Shown here one piece after another: positions 1-7,325 of a stretch of DNA of 33,547 nucleotides. A program made the translations under genes and the position numbers. A model generated the notes under the pieces. That model was not told the DNA's origin, did not search any database, and saw nothing but the letters and a program-made list of their open reading frames with translations. Origin of the DNA: Pseudanabaena sp. FACHB-1998. GTDB taxonomy: Bacteria > Cyanobacteriota > Cyanobacteriia > Pseudanabaenales > Pseudanabaenaceae. The stretch lies in contig NZ_JACJQA010000010.1 in the NCBI RefSeq assembly GCF_014696355.1, forward strand, positions 1-33,547, written 5' to 3'. Each line of letters begins with the position of its first letter. Within the stretch, counting starts at the first letter, position 1.

Positions 1-113
1 ATCATCAATACGCCGAACCATCCGATGTATAGACGGTTGTTGGTGCTGGTGATCCAGTTGCAAAACTGATCCCAGATCGAAGCGCTTTCGCGTCTTTGTA
101 CTGCTGTGGTCAT
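1..113 (-). CDS. psbA: Photosystem II D1 protein, N-terminal fragment (cut by window edge)
   Basis: The complement read from the ATG at 113 gives 37 residues beginning [17 protein letters not shown] and continuing through [15 protein letters not shown]. This is the characteristic D1 N-terminus: a stromal helix, then the start of the first membrane span. D1 is the photosystem II reaction-centre subunit that, in the thylakoid membrane, binds pigments, the QB quinone and most Mn-cluster ligands. Only about a tenth of the usual ~360 residues is inside the window, so the isoform cannot be judged. The gene is divergent from ribD and 120 bp away. Recognition of the family is firm. Confidence 0.93.
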   Translation of the reverse strand, partial: MTTAVQRRESASIWDQFCNWITSTNNRLYIGWFGVLM

Positions 114-233
114 TAGTTTATGATTGCGTTTGAGAAAAATTTATAATTAGCTTTCGCTATGTAAGTAATGTAACGTTGCACATGTAGTTTTGTAAAGCGT
201 TTGTAACACTAATCTATCCTTAGGTTGATCAGT
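114..233 (-). promoter_or_regulatory. psbA upstream region with candidate promoter
   Basis: This AT-rich spacer separates the divergent psbA and ribD starts. On the psbA strand a TATAAA hexamer lies at 140-145, and further upstream a TTTACA is followed after 17 nt by TTACAT. TTTACA-type -35 boxes are known from cyanobacterial psbA promoters, so the distal pair would give the longer leader typical of psbA. Which one is used cannot be decided from sequence. I saw no clear ribD promoter. Confidence 0.35.
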
Positions 234-1349
234 ATGTCTGGATATCCGCCCACACAATTTGATTTGACTCAGCACGATCGCTATATGCAGCAATGTCTTG
301 AGTTAGCTCAACAGGCGATAGGGCAAACCGCACCAAATCCGATGGTGGGCAGTGTGGTTGTTAAAAATGGACGGGTATTAGGCAAAGGTTTTCATCCGAA
401 GGCAGGACAGCCCCATGCTGAGGTATTTGCGATTCGGGAGGCTGTGCAAACTGGAGAAGATTTAAGTGACGCAACTTTATATGTAAATTTAGAGCCTTGT
501 AATCATCATGGGCGCACCCCCCCTTGCTCTGAGGCGATCGTCCATGCAGGAATTGGTCATGTTGTGATCGGGGCAATTGATACTGATCCGCGAGTTGCGG
601 GGACTGGACGCGATCGCCTCCGCGCGGCAGGCATCAGTGTGGTTACAAGTGTCTTAGAGCAGAAATGTTTGGAGCTAAATGAGGCATTTTTTCATCGAAT
701 AAAAACGGGACTGCCCTTTGGTATTTTCAAATATGCGATGACCCTTGATGGCAAAATCGCTACCACGTCGGGACATAGCTATTGGATTACAGGGCAAGCA
801 TCACGAAATTTAGTCCATAATTTGCGAGCAAGCTGTGATGCGGTGATTACGGGCGGTAACACGGTGAGGCTTGATAATCCGCATTTGAATACCCATGGAG
901 TAAGTAAGCATTGCCCTTTGCGGGTTGTAGTTACTCAAACTTGTGAACTGCCTGAAGATGCGAATTTATGGAAGATAACAGACATAGAAAAAACCTTAGT
1001 GATTACTTTGCCTGATATTCAGTCAGGACTTAAACAGAAATTACGCGATCGCCAAGTTGAGGTTCTAGAATTAGCCGATATTTCTCCCCAAGTTGTAATG
1101 AAAGAATTGGGAAGAAGAGGATTTAATAGTGTTTTGTGGGAATGTGGGGGTAGGTTAGGGGCAGCAGCGATCAAAGCGCAAATGGTGCAGAAAATTTATG
1201 CATTTATTGCGCCTAAGCTGATTGGTGGATTTGAGGCTCCGAGTCCGATTGATGATCTGGATTTGAGATTGATGACTCAGGCAATTAATTTATCAAGAAC
1301 TCAATTCCAACAAATAGATGCGGATTTTTTAATCACTGGTTATGTCTAA
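234..1349 (+). CDS. ribD: Bifunctional diaminohydroxyphosphoribosylaminopyrimidine deaminase / uracil reductase RibD
   Basis: RibD performs two consecutive steps of riboflavin synthesis: zinc-dependent deamination of the pyrimidine formed from GTP, then NADPH-dependent reduction of its ribose. The N-terminal deaminase domain shows the HAEV zinc/proton-shuttle motif (about residue 61) and PCNHHGRTPPC with two zinc cysteines (about 89 and 98). The reductase domain begins near KYAMTLDGKIAT and includes DAVITGGNTVRLDNP. The length, 371 residues from the ATG at 234, is normal for the fused enzyme. A TTG at 225 is in frame, but the ATG is preferred because an AGG lies about 10 nt upstream. It stands alone and ends in a palindrome shared with the convergent channel gene. 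Confidence 0.93.
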   Translation: MSGYPPTQFDLTQHDRYMQQCLELAQQAIGQTAPNPMVGSVVVKNGRVLGKGFHPKAGQPHAEVFAIREAVQTGEDLSDATLYVNLEPCNHHGRTPPCSEAIVHAGIGHVVIGAIDTDPRVAGTGRDRLRAAGISVVTSVLEQKCLELNEAFFHRIKTGLPFGIFKYAMTLDGKIATTSGHSYWITGQASRNLVHNLRASCDAVITGGNTVRLDNPHLNTHGVSKHCPLRVVVTQTCELPEDANLWKITDIEKTLVITLPDIQSGLKQKLRDRQVEVLELADISPQVVMKELGRRGFNSVLWECGGRLGAAAIKAQMVQKIYAFIAPKLIGGFEAPSPIDDLDLRLMTQAINLSRTQFQQIDADFLITGYV

Positions 1350-1384
1350 ATAGAGTTGCAGCGCTTTGCGCTGCAACTCTATTT
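1348..1384. terminator. Perfect 17-bp palindrome, bidirectional terminator between ribD and the channel gene
   Basis: The arms 1348-1364 and 1368-1384 are perfectly complementary around a TTT loop. The centre is GTTGCAGCGC/GCGCTGCAAC, and the AT flanks give a T run on either strand. It sits directly after the ribD stop and 9 bp before the end of the convergent gene. The GCGC-TTT-GCGC centre recurs in other gene-end hairpins here. Confidence 0.75.
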
Positions 1385-1392
1385 AATATTGA

Positions 1393-2199
1393 TTAATATT
1401 GATCTGCTAGCTTAGTACCACAAGCTTTGCAATACTTCGCATCACTCTCATGGAGTGACAATCCACAACTAGAACAGACAACTTCTAGTAATTTTGTTCT
1501 ATCACTATCAGAGCGATCGCTTTGATTAGCAGTTTGAATTAGCCGCTTAAATAATTCGCTTAGCTGTACAGGAATGAGGGCAATTCCCGTGAGAACCATT
1601 AGAACTGTGGTGAGTTTTCCAGCATCGGATTTGGGCATTACATCGCTATAGCCCACCGTCGTCATCGTAAAAATCGAGAAATAGAAGGCATCAAGAAAAT
1701 TGTGAAACTTGGGGTTATTAGGATGTTCGATTTGATAGACCAATCCTGAGAAGACAAAGACGATCGCAAATAAAGTAAATAGAATCCGAAACAGGATGGC
1801 GATATCTTCGGTCTTGTGGGCAAATAGCGATCGCGACTCCACTAAACGAATGAGCCGCAAAATCCGAAACCAACGTAGAAGGCGAAGAAACGCGATATCA
1901 ATTGTCCCTAAAAAGAAAGGCAAAATTGCTACCAAATCAATGATCGCATAAAGACTAAATAGGTATTTAAGCCTCTCTTCCGCACACCATAATCGCAAAA
2001 AATACTCAAAGACAAAGAGATCTAAAATGATGTTATCCATCAGATTCAATCGATGTCTTACCACTTCTGATATTTCGTAGGTTTGGGCTACAAAGCTAGT
2101 TGCCGAAGCCAAAACAAGAAGCGCGATCGCAATATTGATAACTTTACCGATGGGGGTGGCAAGGTCATCTAGATAAAATCTGATTTTTTGCCTTAGCAT
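1393..2199 (-). CDS. Voltage-gated potassium channel-like protein with C-terminal zinc ribbon
   Basis: The 268-residue protein looks like a six-segment voltage-gated cation channel of the inner membrane. Membrane segments run from about residue 18 to 215. S4 is visible at 105-119 (FLRLLRWFRILRLIR), with arginines every third residue. The pore helix leads to the selectivity filter TTVGYSD at 180-186, the K+-channel GYG-like signature with a final S/D. Beyond S6 a short linker leads to a zinc ribbon with CxxC pairs C242/C245 and C257/C260. Family and K+ selectivity follow from the S4 and filter; the role of the zinc ribbon is unknown. It is convergent with ribD and diverges from the LpxB-related gene. 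Confidence 0.85.
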   Translation of the reverse strand: MLRQKIRFYLDDLATPIGKVINIAIALLVLASATSFVAQTYEISEVVRHRLNLMDNIILDLFVFEYFLRLWCAEERLKYLFSLYAIIDLVAILPFFLGTIDIAFLRLLRWFRILRLIRLVESRSLFAHKTEDIAILFRILFTLFAIVFVFSGLVYQIEHPNNPKFHNFLDAFYFSIFTMTTVGYSDVMPKSDAGKLTTVLMVLTGIALIPVQLSELFKRLIQTANQSDRSDSDRTKLLEVVCSSCGLSLHESDAKYCKACGTKLADQY

Positions 2200-2274
2200 T
2201 TTGTCTTATGCATAATGTCGCAGTTTCTACTAAAGTTACATTAGCTTATAAAAATTAGAGTTTTTTAATAAAAC

Positions 2275-3495
2275 GTGGAAATTTTATGTATCAGTAACGG
2301 ACATGGTGAAGATATCGTTGCTGCCCGTATCTGTGTTGAACTAGAAAAATTAGGATTTTCGGTGATTGCCTTACCGCTTGTGGGCGTAGGAAATGCCTAT
2401 GCAAAGGCGCAAATATCAATAGTCAATCAATACACACAGGCGATGCCTTCAGGTGGATTTGTCAGAATGGATAGTCGCCAACTAGCCCGTGATGTCAAAG
2501 GTGGATTGGTGGGGTTAACTCGTAAGCAATTAGGTTTTGTTTGGAAATGGTCGAAGGACAATCGGAGGGGTAAGCGATTGATCTTAGCAGTGGGCGATAT
2601 TGTGCCACTGCTATTTGCTTGGTTGCCAGCTAAGTTTGGTGGTTGTGAATTTGCGTTTGTAGCGACGGCTAAATCAGAATATTATTGGCGCGATCGCCAA
2701 AGTTATTTGCCCCATGTCAAGAAACCTTTTGGGGGTTCTACCTTTTTTCCTTGGGAACGTTCTTTAATGCAAAGCGATCGCTGCAAGGCGATATTTGTAA
2801 GGGATTTGCTAACTTCTGAGATTTTAAATAAAGAATTTAAACTACCTGCTATCTATCTCGGTAATTCGATGATGGACGGACTTACGCCTCATGGATTGGA
2901 TTTTGGAATTGGGGAAAATGATTGGGCTGTCACCATTCTTCCGGGATCGCGATCGCCAGAAGCTTATGAAAACTGGCTCACATTACTGCTATGTTCCCAA
3001 GTCATTTCTCGCACCATTCCGCACAATGTACATTTCTTAGTGGCGATCGCGCCCGATCTCGATCTAGAAAAATTCGGACAAAGCATTATCCAAAAGGGGT
3101 GGCTGCGTTTAGATGAAAAGACTTTTAAAGTGCAAAATGCGCGATTATTACTTCTGCAAGATGGATTTGGGGATTGCTTGCACCAATGTCATTTAGGACT
3201 AGCTATGGCGGGAACTGCGACCGAACAATTAGTTGGACTTGGTAAGCCCGTAATCACGATCGCAGGAAATGGACCTCAGTTTACGCGCAAGTTTGCCGAA
3301 GAGCAGGCGGATTTGTTGGGTTGTTCGATTAACTTAGTGGATAAGCCAGCCCAAATTGCGGAAGTTCTCAATAAAATCCTGCAAGATCCCGACTATTTTC
3401 AAGAAGTTGGGCGTAATGGTGAGGAGCGGATGGGGCGATCGGGAGCCTCCGCACGGATCGCTAAATATATTGCCAAGGATTTTAACTTTCAATGA
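2275..3495 (+). CDS. Lipid-A-disaccharide synthase-related glycosyltransferase-like protein
   Basis: The 406-residue protein resembles the LpxB-related family (TIGR03492 type) common in cyanobacteria, which is distinct from true LpxB. Visible marks are the N-terminal Rossmann start ISNGHGEDIVA, a central ILPGSRSPEAYENW resembling the nucleotide-sugar-binding region, and a C-terminal GTATEQLVGLGKPVI followed by NGPQFTRKFAEEQADLLG, typical of GT-B glycosyltransferases. The start is GTG at 2275; the next residues EILCISNGHGED match where the family usually begins. No lipid A pathway genes are nearby and the substrate is unknown. It ends at a 23-bp palindrome shared with the convergent ferredoxin gene. 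Confidence 0.8.
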   Translation: MEILCISNGHGEDIVAARICVELEKLGFSVIALPLVGVGNAYAKAQISIVNQYTQAMPSGGFVRMDSRQLARDVKGGLVGLTRKQLGFVWKWSKDNRRGKRLILAVGDIVPLLFAWLPAKFGGCEFAFVATAKSEYYWRDRQSYLPHVKKPFGGSTFFPWERSLMQSDRCKAIFVRDLLTSEILNKEFKLPAIYLGNSMMDGLTPHGLDFGIGENDWAVTILPGSRSPEAYENWLTLLLCSQVISRTIPHNVHFLVAIAPDLDLEKFGQSIIQKGWLRLDEKTFKVQNARLLLLQDGFGDCLHQCHLGLAMAGTATEQLVGLGKPVITIAGNGPQFTRKFAEEQADLLGCSINLVDKPAQIAEVLNKILQDPDYFQEVGRNGEERMGRSGASARIAKYIAKDFNFQ

Positions 3496-3514
3496 TCGTG
3501 GCGTAGTTATTAAA

Positions 3515-3563
3515 GTGAATAAGTAAGGGTGTGGGGCAAAGCCCCACACCCTTACTTATTCAC
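3515..3563. terminator. Perfect 23-bp palindrome between convergent genes
   Basis: The arms 3515-3537 and 3541-3563 match perfectly around an AAA loop, with a GTGTGGGGC/GCCCCACAC core and AT-rich outer ends. It lies between the LpxB-related stop (3495) and the ferredoxin stop (3586) and could end transcription in both directions. Confidence 0.75.
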
Positions 3564-3585
3564 TGGGAAGTAAGTAGTTATAGAT

Positions 3586-3921
3586 TTAGACACTAACGCT
3601 AGAGCCAAAGCGGATTGAATACACTTCTTGCTCCTTATCGGTGTAGATTTCCACATCCGACTTAGGATAGGAAACACAGAGAAGAACGTAACCCTTTGCA
3701 TCTAACTCTTCACCCATACCACCGATTCCCATGCCTTGGCTTTGGTCAACTTCACCCTTCACAATTTGGGCAGCACAAGTTGTACATACCCCTGCATAGC
3801 ATGAACAGGGCAAATCCACGCCCGCCGCGATCGCGGCATCAAGAAGAGCTTGATCGGCGGGGGCAGGAACAGTATAGGTTTGTCCGTGATGATGAAGGGT
3901 AGCTGTAAAGATCTGAGTCAT
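3586..3921 (-). CDS. [2Fe-2S] ferredoxin, plant/cyanobacterial type with extended C-terminus
   Basis: The 111-residue soluble electron carrier has the plant-type ligand pattern C41-x4-C46-x2-C49 in CSCYAGVCTTC, with the fourth ligand C82 in GYVLLCVSYP. The gap to the fourth cysteine is 32 residues instead of the 29 of classical PetF, because of a glycine/methionine-rich insert (GMGIGGMGEE). An extra cysteine (C39) replaces the usual aromatic or hydrophobic residue, and the tail after C82 is longer (EVYSIRFG). These traits point to an accessory ferredoxin of the C-terminally extended FdC group rather than the main photosynthetic one; that assignment is inference. It is divergent from nusB. No strong Shine-Dalgarno is visible. 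Confidence 0.88.
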   Translation of the reverse strand: MTQIFTATLHHHGQTYTVPAPADQALLDAAIAAGVDLPCSCYAGVCTTCAAQIVKGEVDQSQGMGIGGMGEELDAKGYVLLCVSYPKSDVEIYTDKEQEVYSIRFGSSVSV

Positions 3922-3987
3922 TTTTATAAGGTTTAGTGCGTAAAGTGGATGATAAGATGTTCAATTGGCTTAATTTTATCTCCTCCT

Positions 3988-4632
3988 ATGCAACCCCGCC
4001 ACATCGCCCGCGAACTCGCACTGTTTAGTATCAATCAATTACCTAGCCAATCTCAAAAGCTAGAGACTAAAACGCTGGATGACATTGTTACAGCCGTCGT
4101 GCGATCGCTGCACGATGAAACTAAAGAATTATTACAAACCGCTAGTGCGGAACTGCAACGCAGTCAGGAACGCATATCTTCTAGCGAAACCCGCACTGGT
4201 GACATCCGCCAAGATATCCAAGCTGTGGAGGGTATGGTACGCGAGGCGATCGAGCTAACCAAAAATGCCATTAACAATATTGGCTCGGCCTTAGAGTTTC
4301 CTGTGACCTTAGTACTGTCCCAACGCGCTGAAGTGCGTGATTACACGATTGATATTCTCAAAACTGTAAATACTAAGCGATCGCAGATTGATGAAACCAT
4401 CAGTAGCGCCTTAGTTAATTGGCAAATTGATCGCCTTGCTCAAGTTGATAAAGATATTTTGCGAATTGCCACCGCGGAAATGATGTTTATGAGTGTGGCA
4501 AGTAAAGTCGCGATCGATGAGGCAGTAGAATTAGCAAAACGATACAGTAGTGAAGATGGGTATCGATTTATCAATGGAGTGCTGCGCCGCATCGACGATC
4601 AGCTTAAAGCAGCACGTAAGGCTAAATCTTAA
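3988..4632 (+). CDS. nusB: Transcription antitermination / ribosome biogenesis factor NusB
   Basis: NusB binds boxA RNA with ribosomal protein S10 and promotes antitermination on rRNA operons. The first residues, MQPRHIARELALFSINQLP, match the usual cyanobacterial NusB start, so I take the ATG at 3988 over an in-frame ATG at 3949 that would add 13 unrelated residues. The C-terminal half has the conserved helical core: LAQVDKDILRIATAEMMF, then KVAIDEAVELAKRYSSEDGYRFINGVL. The protein is 214 residues, longer than the ~140 of E. coli NusB, because of a helical insert at about residues 40-110 that is usual in cyanobacteria. It is convergent with the gas vesicle cluster. Confidence 0.9.
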   Translation: MQPRHIARELALFSINQLPSQSQKLETKTLDDIVTAVVRSLHDETKELLQTASAELQRSQERISSSETRTGDIRQDIQAVEGMVREAIELTKNAINNIGSALEFPVTLVLSQRAEVRDYTIDILKTVNTKRSQIDETISSALVNWQIDRLAQVDKDILRIATAEMMFMSVASKVAIDEAVELAKRYSSEDGYRFINGVLRRIDDQLKAARKAKS

Positions 4633-4667
4633 ATAGAAATGGCGGCGCTTTGCGCCGCCATTTCTAT
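4633..4667. terminator. Perfect 16-bp palindrome at the nusB / gvpJ convergent junction
   Basis: The arms 4633-4648 and 4652-4667 pair around a TTT loop with the core GGCGGCGC/GCGCCGCC. It starts directly after the nusB stop codon. The gvpJ stop codon (4664-4666) lies inside the distal arm, so the element serves as terminator for both genes and overlaps gvpJ coding sequence. Confidence 0.75.
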
Positions 4668-5002
4668 GGATTAGGATTGGCTTCTAATTGCTTTACAGCA
4701 GCTAATTCTCTTTCCAAAAGATTGACTCTTTCTAGTAACTGTTGATTAGAAGCAAGAAGTTCTTGAGTTCTCGAAGATAAATAGGGATCGGACTCCCACC
4801 AGTTAATCCCGATTTCTTTTGCTTTGTCTACTGAGGCAACAAGCAGCCGAATCCTAATGCTCAGCAACTCCACACTGCCCACGGACACAGTGATATCACC
4901 AGCAATGACAATTCCCTTATCCAATACTCTTTCCAGAATATCGGCAAGGGAGGAGCCAGTCGTACTAGTTTTGATTGCTTGAGGTTTAAGCGCTTGAGAC
5001 AT
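4664..5002 (-). CDS. gvpJ: Gas vesicle protein GvpJ (minor shell / nucleation protein)
   Basis: This 112-residue GvpA paralogue has the conserved shell core from about residue 17: SLADILERVLDKGIVIAGDI, then SVELLSIRIRLLVASVDKAKE. After the core it continues with INWWESDPYLSS and a heptad-like helical tail (LLASNQQLLERVNLLERELAAVKQLE), the feature that separates GvpJ from GvpA. GvpJ is a low-abundance protein needed for vesicle nucleation or cone tips. Its ATG shares one base with the gvpN stop (TAATG), so the two are probably translationally coupled. It is the last gene of the cluster and ends inside the terminator palindrome. Confidence 0.9.
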   Translation of the reverse strand: MSQALKPQAIKTSTTGSSLADILERVLDKGIVIAGDITVSVGSVELLSIRIRLLVASVDKAKEIGINWWESDPYLSSRTQELLASNQQLLERVNLLERELAAVKQLEANPNP

Positions 5003-5883
5003 TAGGGTATTTGATCCAATAGTTTAGCGAGACCGAGTTCTGACTCAGGCTCACCATTACCATAACGGGAAATCAGTACATCAAAACACAAATCACGAAA
5101 GTCATTATTCTGTCCAGAAACAGGAATTTCATGCTCATGACAGATTTTGCCAATTAATAGACAAGCTCTTAAGCTCGATGCTTTGCTACATTCGACTTGG
5201 CGACGATAGCCTCGAATCAAATTGATTAACTTCAGCGCTTGAGTGCGATCGAGTCCAATCCGATTCACTAAGATTTGCTTCTCAGTTTCGATGTCCGCTT
5301 CACCAATGTTAATGGTGATCATGCGATCGAGTAATGCATCCTGTGTTGGATGCACACCTGCATACTCGTCAGGATTAGAAGTAAAGATCGCCCGAAACAA
5401 GGGATGCACCCGCACATATTCCGATTGAGAACTATCGGGCGGTAATACGATTAGTTTCTCCTCAAGAGCGCTGAGCAAGACGTTATTTACTTCAGGGCGC
5501 GATCGGTTGAACTCGTCATAAATAAGCGTGAATCCCTCTTTAGCGGCTAAAGTGAGACGAGAATCTGTCCAACTTTGGCGCAAATCATCCTCTACTTTTA
5601 AGACCGAATGGATGTAATTGTCCACGACTTTCTTACGGGAATAGCCTGAGCTAGAGCCGACCAGTTGAGACGATCGCAAATCTTCATCGCCATAGATCAA
5701 CACCATTGGTCGTCCCACCAACCCCGCAAGGTGCATGGCGAGAGTGGTTTTGCCAGTACCTGCGGGACCACGCAAATGGATTGCAAAACCTGATTGCAAA
5801 TAACGTAAGGCGCGACGAACTATTTGTTTAGTGTAGTCAGTGCTGACAAATTGACGAGCATTAGCGTGGAGAACTGTGGTCAT
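5002..5883 (-). CDS. gvpN: Gas vesicle AAA+ ATPase GvpN
   Basis: The 293-residue MoxR-type AAA+ ATPase is required for enlargement of gas vesicles to full width. Walker A is GPAGTGKT at residues 39-46 and Walker B is TLIYDEF at 119-125, followed by NRSRPEVNNVLLSALEE, typical of GvpN/MoxR. A sensor-1-like asparagine is seen in FRAIFTSNPDEYAG, and an arginine-finger region in ALLDRMITINI. Its ATG follows the gvpC stop after one base (TAAcATG), so no independent leader exists and its ribosome-binding site must lie inside the gvpC 3' end. The length is normal. Confidence 0.92.
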   Translation of the reverse strand: MTTVLHANARQFVSTDYTKQIVRRALRYLQSGFAIHLRGPAGTGKTTLAMHLAGLVGRPMVLIYGDEDLRSSQLVGSSSGYSRKKVVDNYIHSVLKVEDDLRQSWTDSRLTLAAKEGFTLIYDEFNRSRPEVNNVLLSALEEKLIVLPPDSSQSEYVRVHPLFRAIFTSNPDEYAGVHPTQDALLDRMITINIGEADIETEKQILVNRIGLDRTQALKLINLIRGYRRQVECSKASSLRACLLIGKICHEHEIPVSGQNNDFRDLCFDVLISRYGNGEPESELGLAKLLDQIP

Positions 5884-5884
5884 G

Positions 5885-7027
5885 TTATGAGCCTTCAGCC
5901 ATTTGTAGTAAGGTATTCAGAATATCAGAAGGATCGACTTTGAGAGTATTTGCGCCTTGGGCAAGCAAATCTCTAACGGTATCGCGATCGTTTACCACTT
6001 CTAACAAACTAGAGTTTGTCGATAGTTGGGAAACATAGTCAATCACAAATTGCTCGATTTTGCCTGATGTTTTAGGATTTTCCTTAGGTGTTTCCTTGGG
6101 TTCTTCCTTCACTTCCACAGACTTGGCTGCTGGCTCTGGAGCTTTTACAGTAGTTTCCGCCTTAGCACTTTTCTTACTAGGCTTAGATGGAGACTGCTCC
6201 GCTACCTTGGGCGCAGGCTTCACTTCAGGTTGAGGCTTAGCGACAGGGGGCGTTACGGCAACCGATCTTGCGCCAGCCCATACAGAAGCTCTCAGTTCAG
6301 AGTGGAAAGCTTGTAAATTTTGGGTTTGGGCTTCAGCTTCAGCAGTTCTCTTGGCTCCAATTTGCTCTAGAGAATCTCGGACATTTGCCGTGCGATCGCT
6401 GGCTTCCTGCACTCTTGATGCAGCATCTTGCTGTCCTTGGGAGATGCGTTGCTTGTTAATAGCTTGAATTTGGGCGGCGGTAGCTGAGGCTCGGTCTTCA
6501 GCCTCCCTAGTTCTGAGTTCAGATGCTAGCTTGGCGCTTGCTAAACGCTCCTTGGTTAGATCTTCAATCTGCATCTGGGTTAAGGCTACTCGCTCTTGCA
6601 TTACTTGCTGACGCTGTTCGCTAGCCGCTTTACCAGCTCGAATTCTTGCCTTGTGAATATGTTTTAGTTGCGATCGCGTTTTAAAAGTACGAGTTCTGAC
6701 TTCTTGAGAGCGATTTTCACTATCTTCTACAGATTGTTCTTTGCGGCTAATATTAAGTTTTAGCAAATACTCGGAAACCTGACTAGCACGATGCTGGAGT
6801 TCATCCAGTCGCGCTTCTAAGGCATTTTCCGCGATCGCCTGTCTACCCTGTTCCCATGCCAGACGTGTTTGCTCAGCATGAGCTAAATACTGAGCAGTAG
6901 CTTCAGATTGAGCTTGCAAATCTTTTTCTCTCTTTTGCCGAGCTAGTTCTTGCTCTGCCAAAAAGTCCGCCCGTTCTTGTAATCGTCTCTGCCTTGCTTC
7001 TGCAAACCCTTGCATCAAAGAAGCCAT
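5885..7027 (-). CDS. gvpC: Gas vesicle outer-surface protein GvpC with six 33-residue repeats and an extra C-terminal domain
   Basis: GvpC clamps the outside of the vesicle shell and raises its collapse pressure. The N-terminus MASLMQGFAEARQ leads into 33-residue repeats that I can register at 47-79, 80-112, 113-145, 146-178, 179-211 and 212-244. Arginine is constant at repeat position 16 (R62, R95, R128, R161, R194, R227) and usual at position 1; residues 14-46 may be a decayed seventh. The cap AFHSELRASVW matches where classical GvpC (about 190 residues) ends. Here about 120 further residues follow: a Lys/Pro/Glu/Ala linker (257-320) and a predicted-helical domain (321-380). A GAGGAT ribosome-binding site lies 7 nt before the ATG. 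Confidence 0.85.
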   Translation of the reverse strand: MASLMQGFAEARQRRLQERADFLAEQELARQKREKDLQAQSEATAQYLAHAEQTRLAWEQGRQAIAENALEARLDELQHRASQVSEYLLKLNISRKEQSVEDSENRSQEVRTRTFKTRSQLKHIHKARIRAGKAASEQRQQVMQERVALTQMQIEDLTKERLASAKLASELRTREAEDRASATAAQIQAINKQRISQGQQDAASRVQEASDRTANVRDSLEQIGAKRTAEAEAQTQNLQAFHSELRASVWAGARSVAVTPPVAKPQPEVKPAPKVAEQSPSKPSKKSAKAETTVKAPEPAAKSVEVKEEPKETPKENPKTSGKIEQFVIDYVSQLSTNSSLLEVVNDRDTVRDLLAQGANTLKVDPSDILNTLLQMAEGS

Positions 7028-7325
7028 AACGTTATCCTCAAATTCATGCTTTCAAATCAAATCTTCAAACTGCCTATGCCAAAACCTAATAAAGCAAATC
7101 GCTTATCCCAAATTAATTGTCATTAATTCTCTGAAAATTTTTCATTAATCCCCCTCCCCACCATATAACTACCCTGCTAAAAATTTACTGCTTGTTCAAT
7201 ATTAATTGTTTAACATTAAATTGACAGAGTAATTTTTTAGTGAGAAGGGAGTAAAAATAAATCGGCAGACTAATCTATTGTTTAGCAGTCTACTACTTAG
7301 TATTTATTACTAAGAGCAAACTAGG
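7028..7325 (-). promoter_or_regulatory. gvpA-gvpC spacer with a 7-bp AT-rich stem-loop behind gvpA
   Basis: This 298-bp non-coding spacer starts 1 nt after the gvpA stop. A perfect stem CTTAGTA/TACTAAG (7296-7302 and 7308-7314, 5-nt loop) lies 11 nt past gvpA. In other cyanobacteria a short abundant gvpA transcript and a rarer long one are known, so partial termination or processing here is plausible, but the stem is weak. The rest is AT-rich with no feature I recognise. Confidence 0.35.

Noticed and set aside
361-576. Minus-strand frame inside ribD
   Set aside because: It is within the deaminase domain of ribD and has no features of its own.
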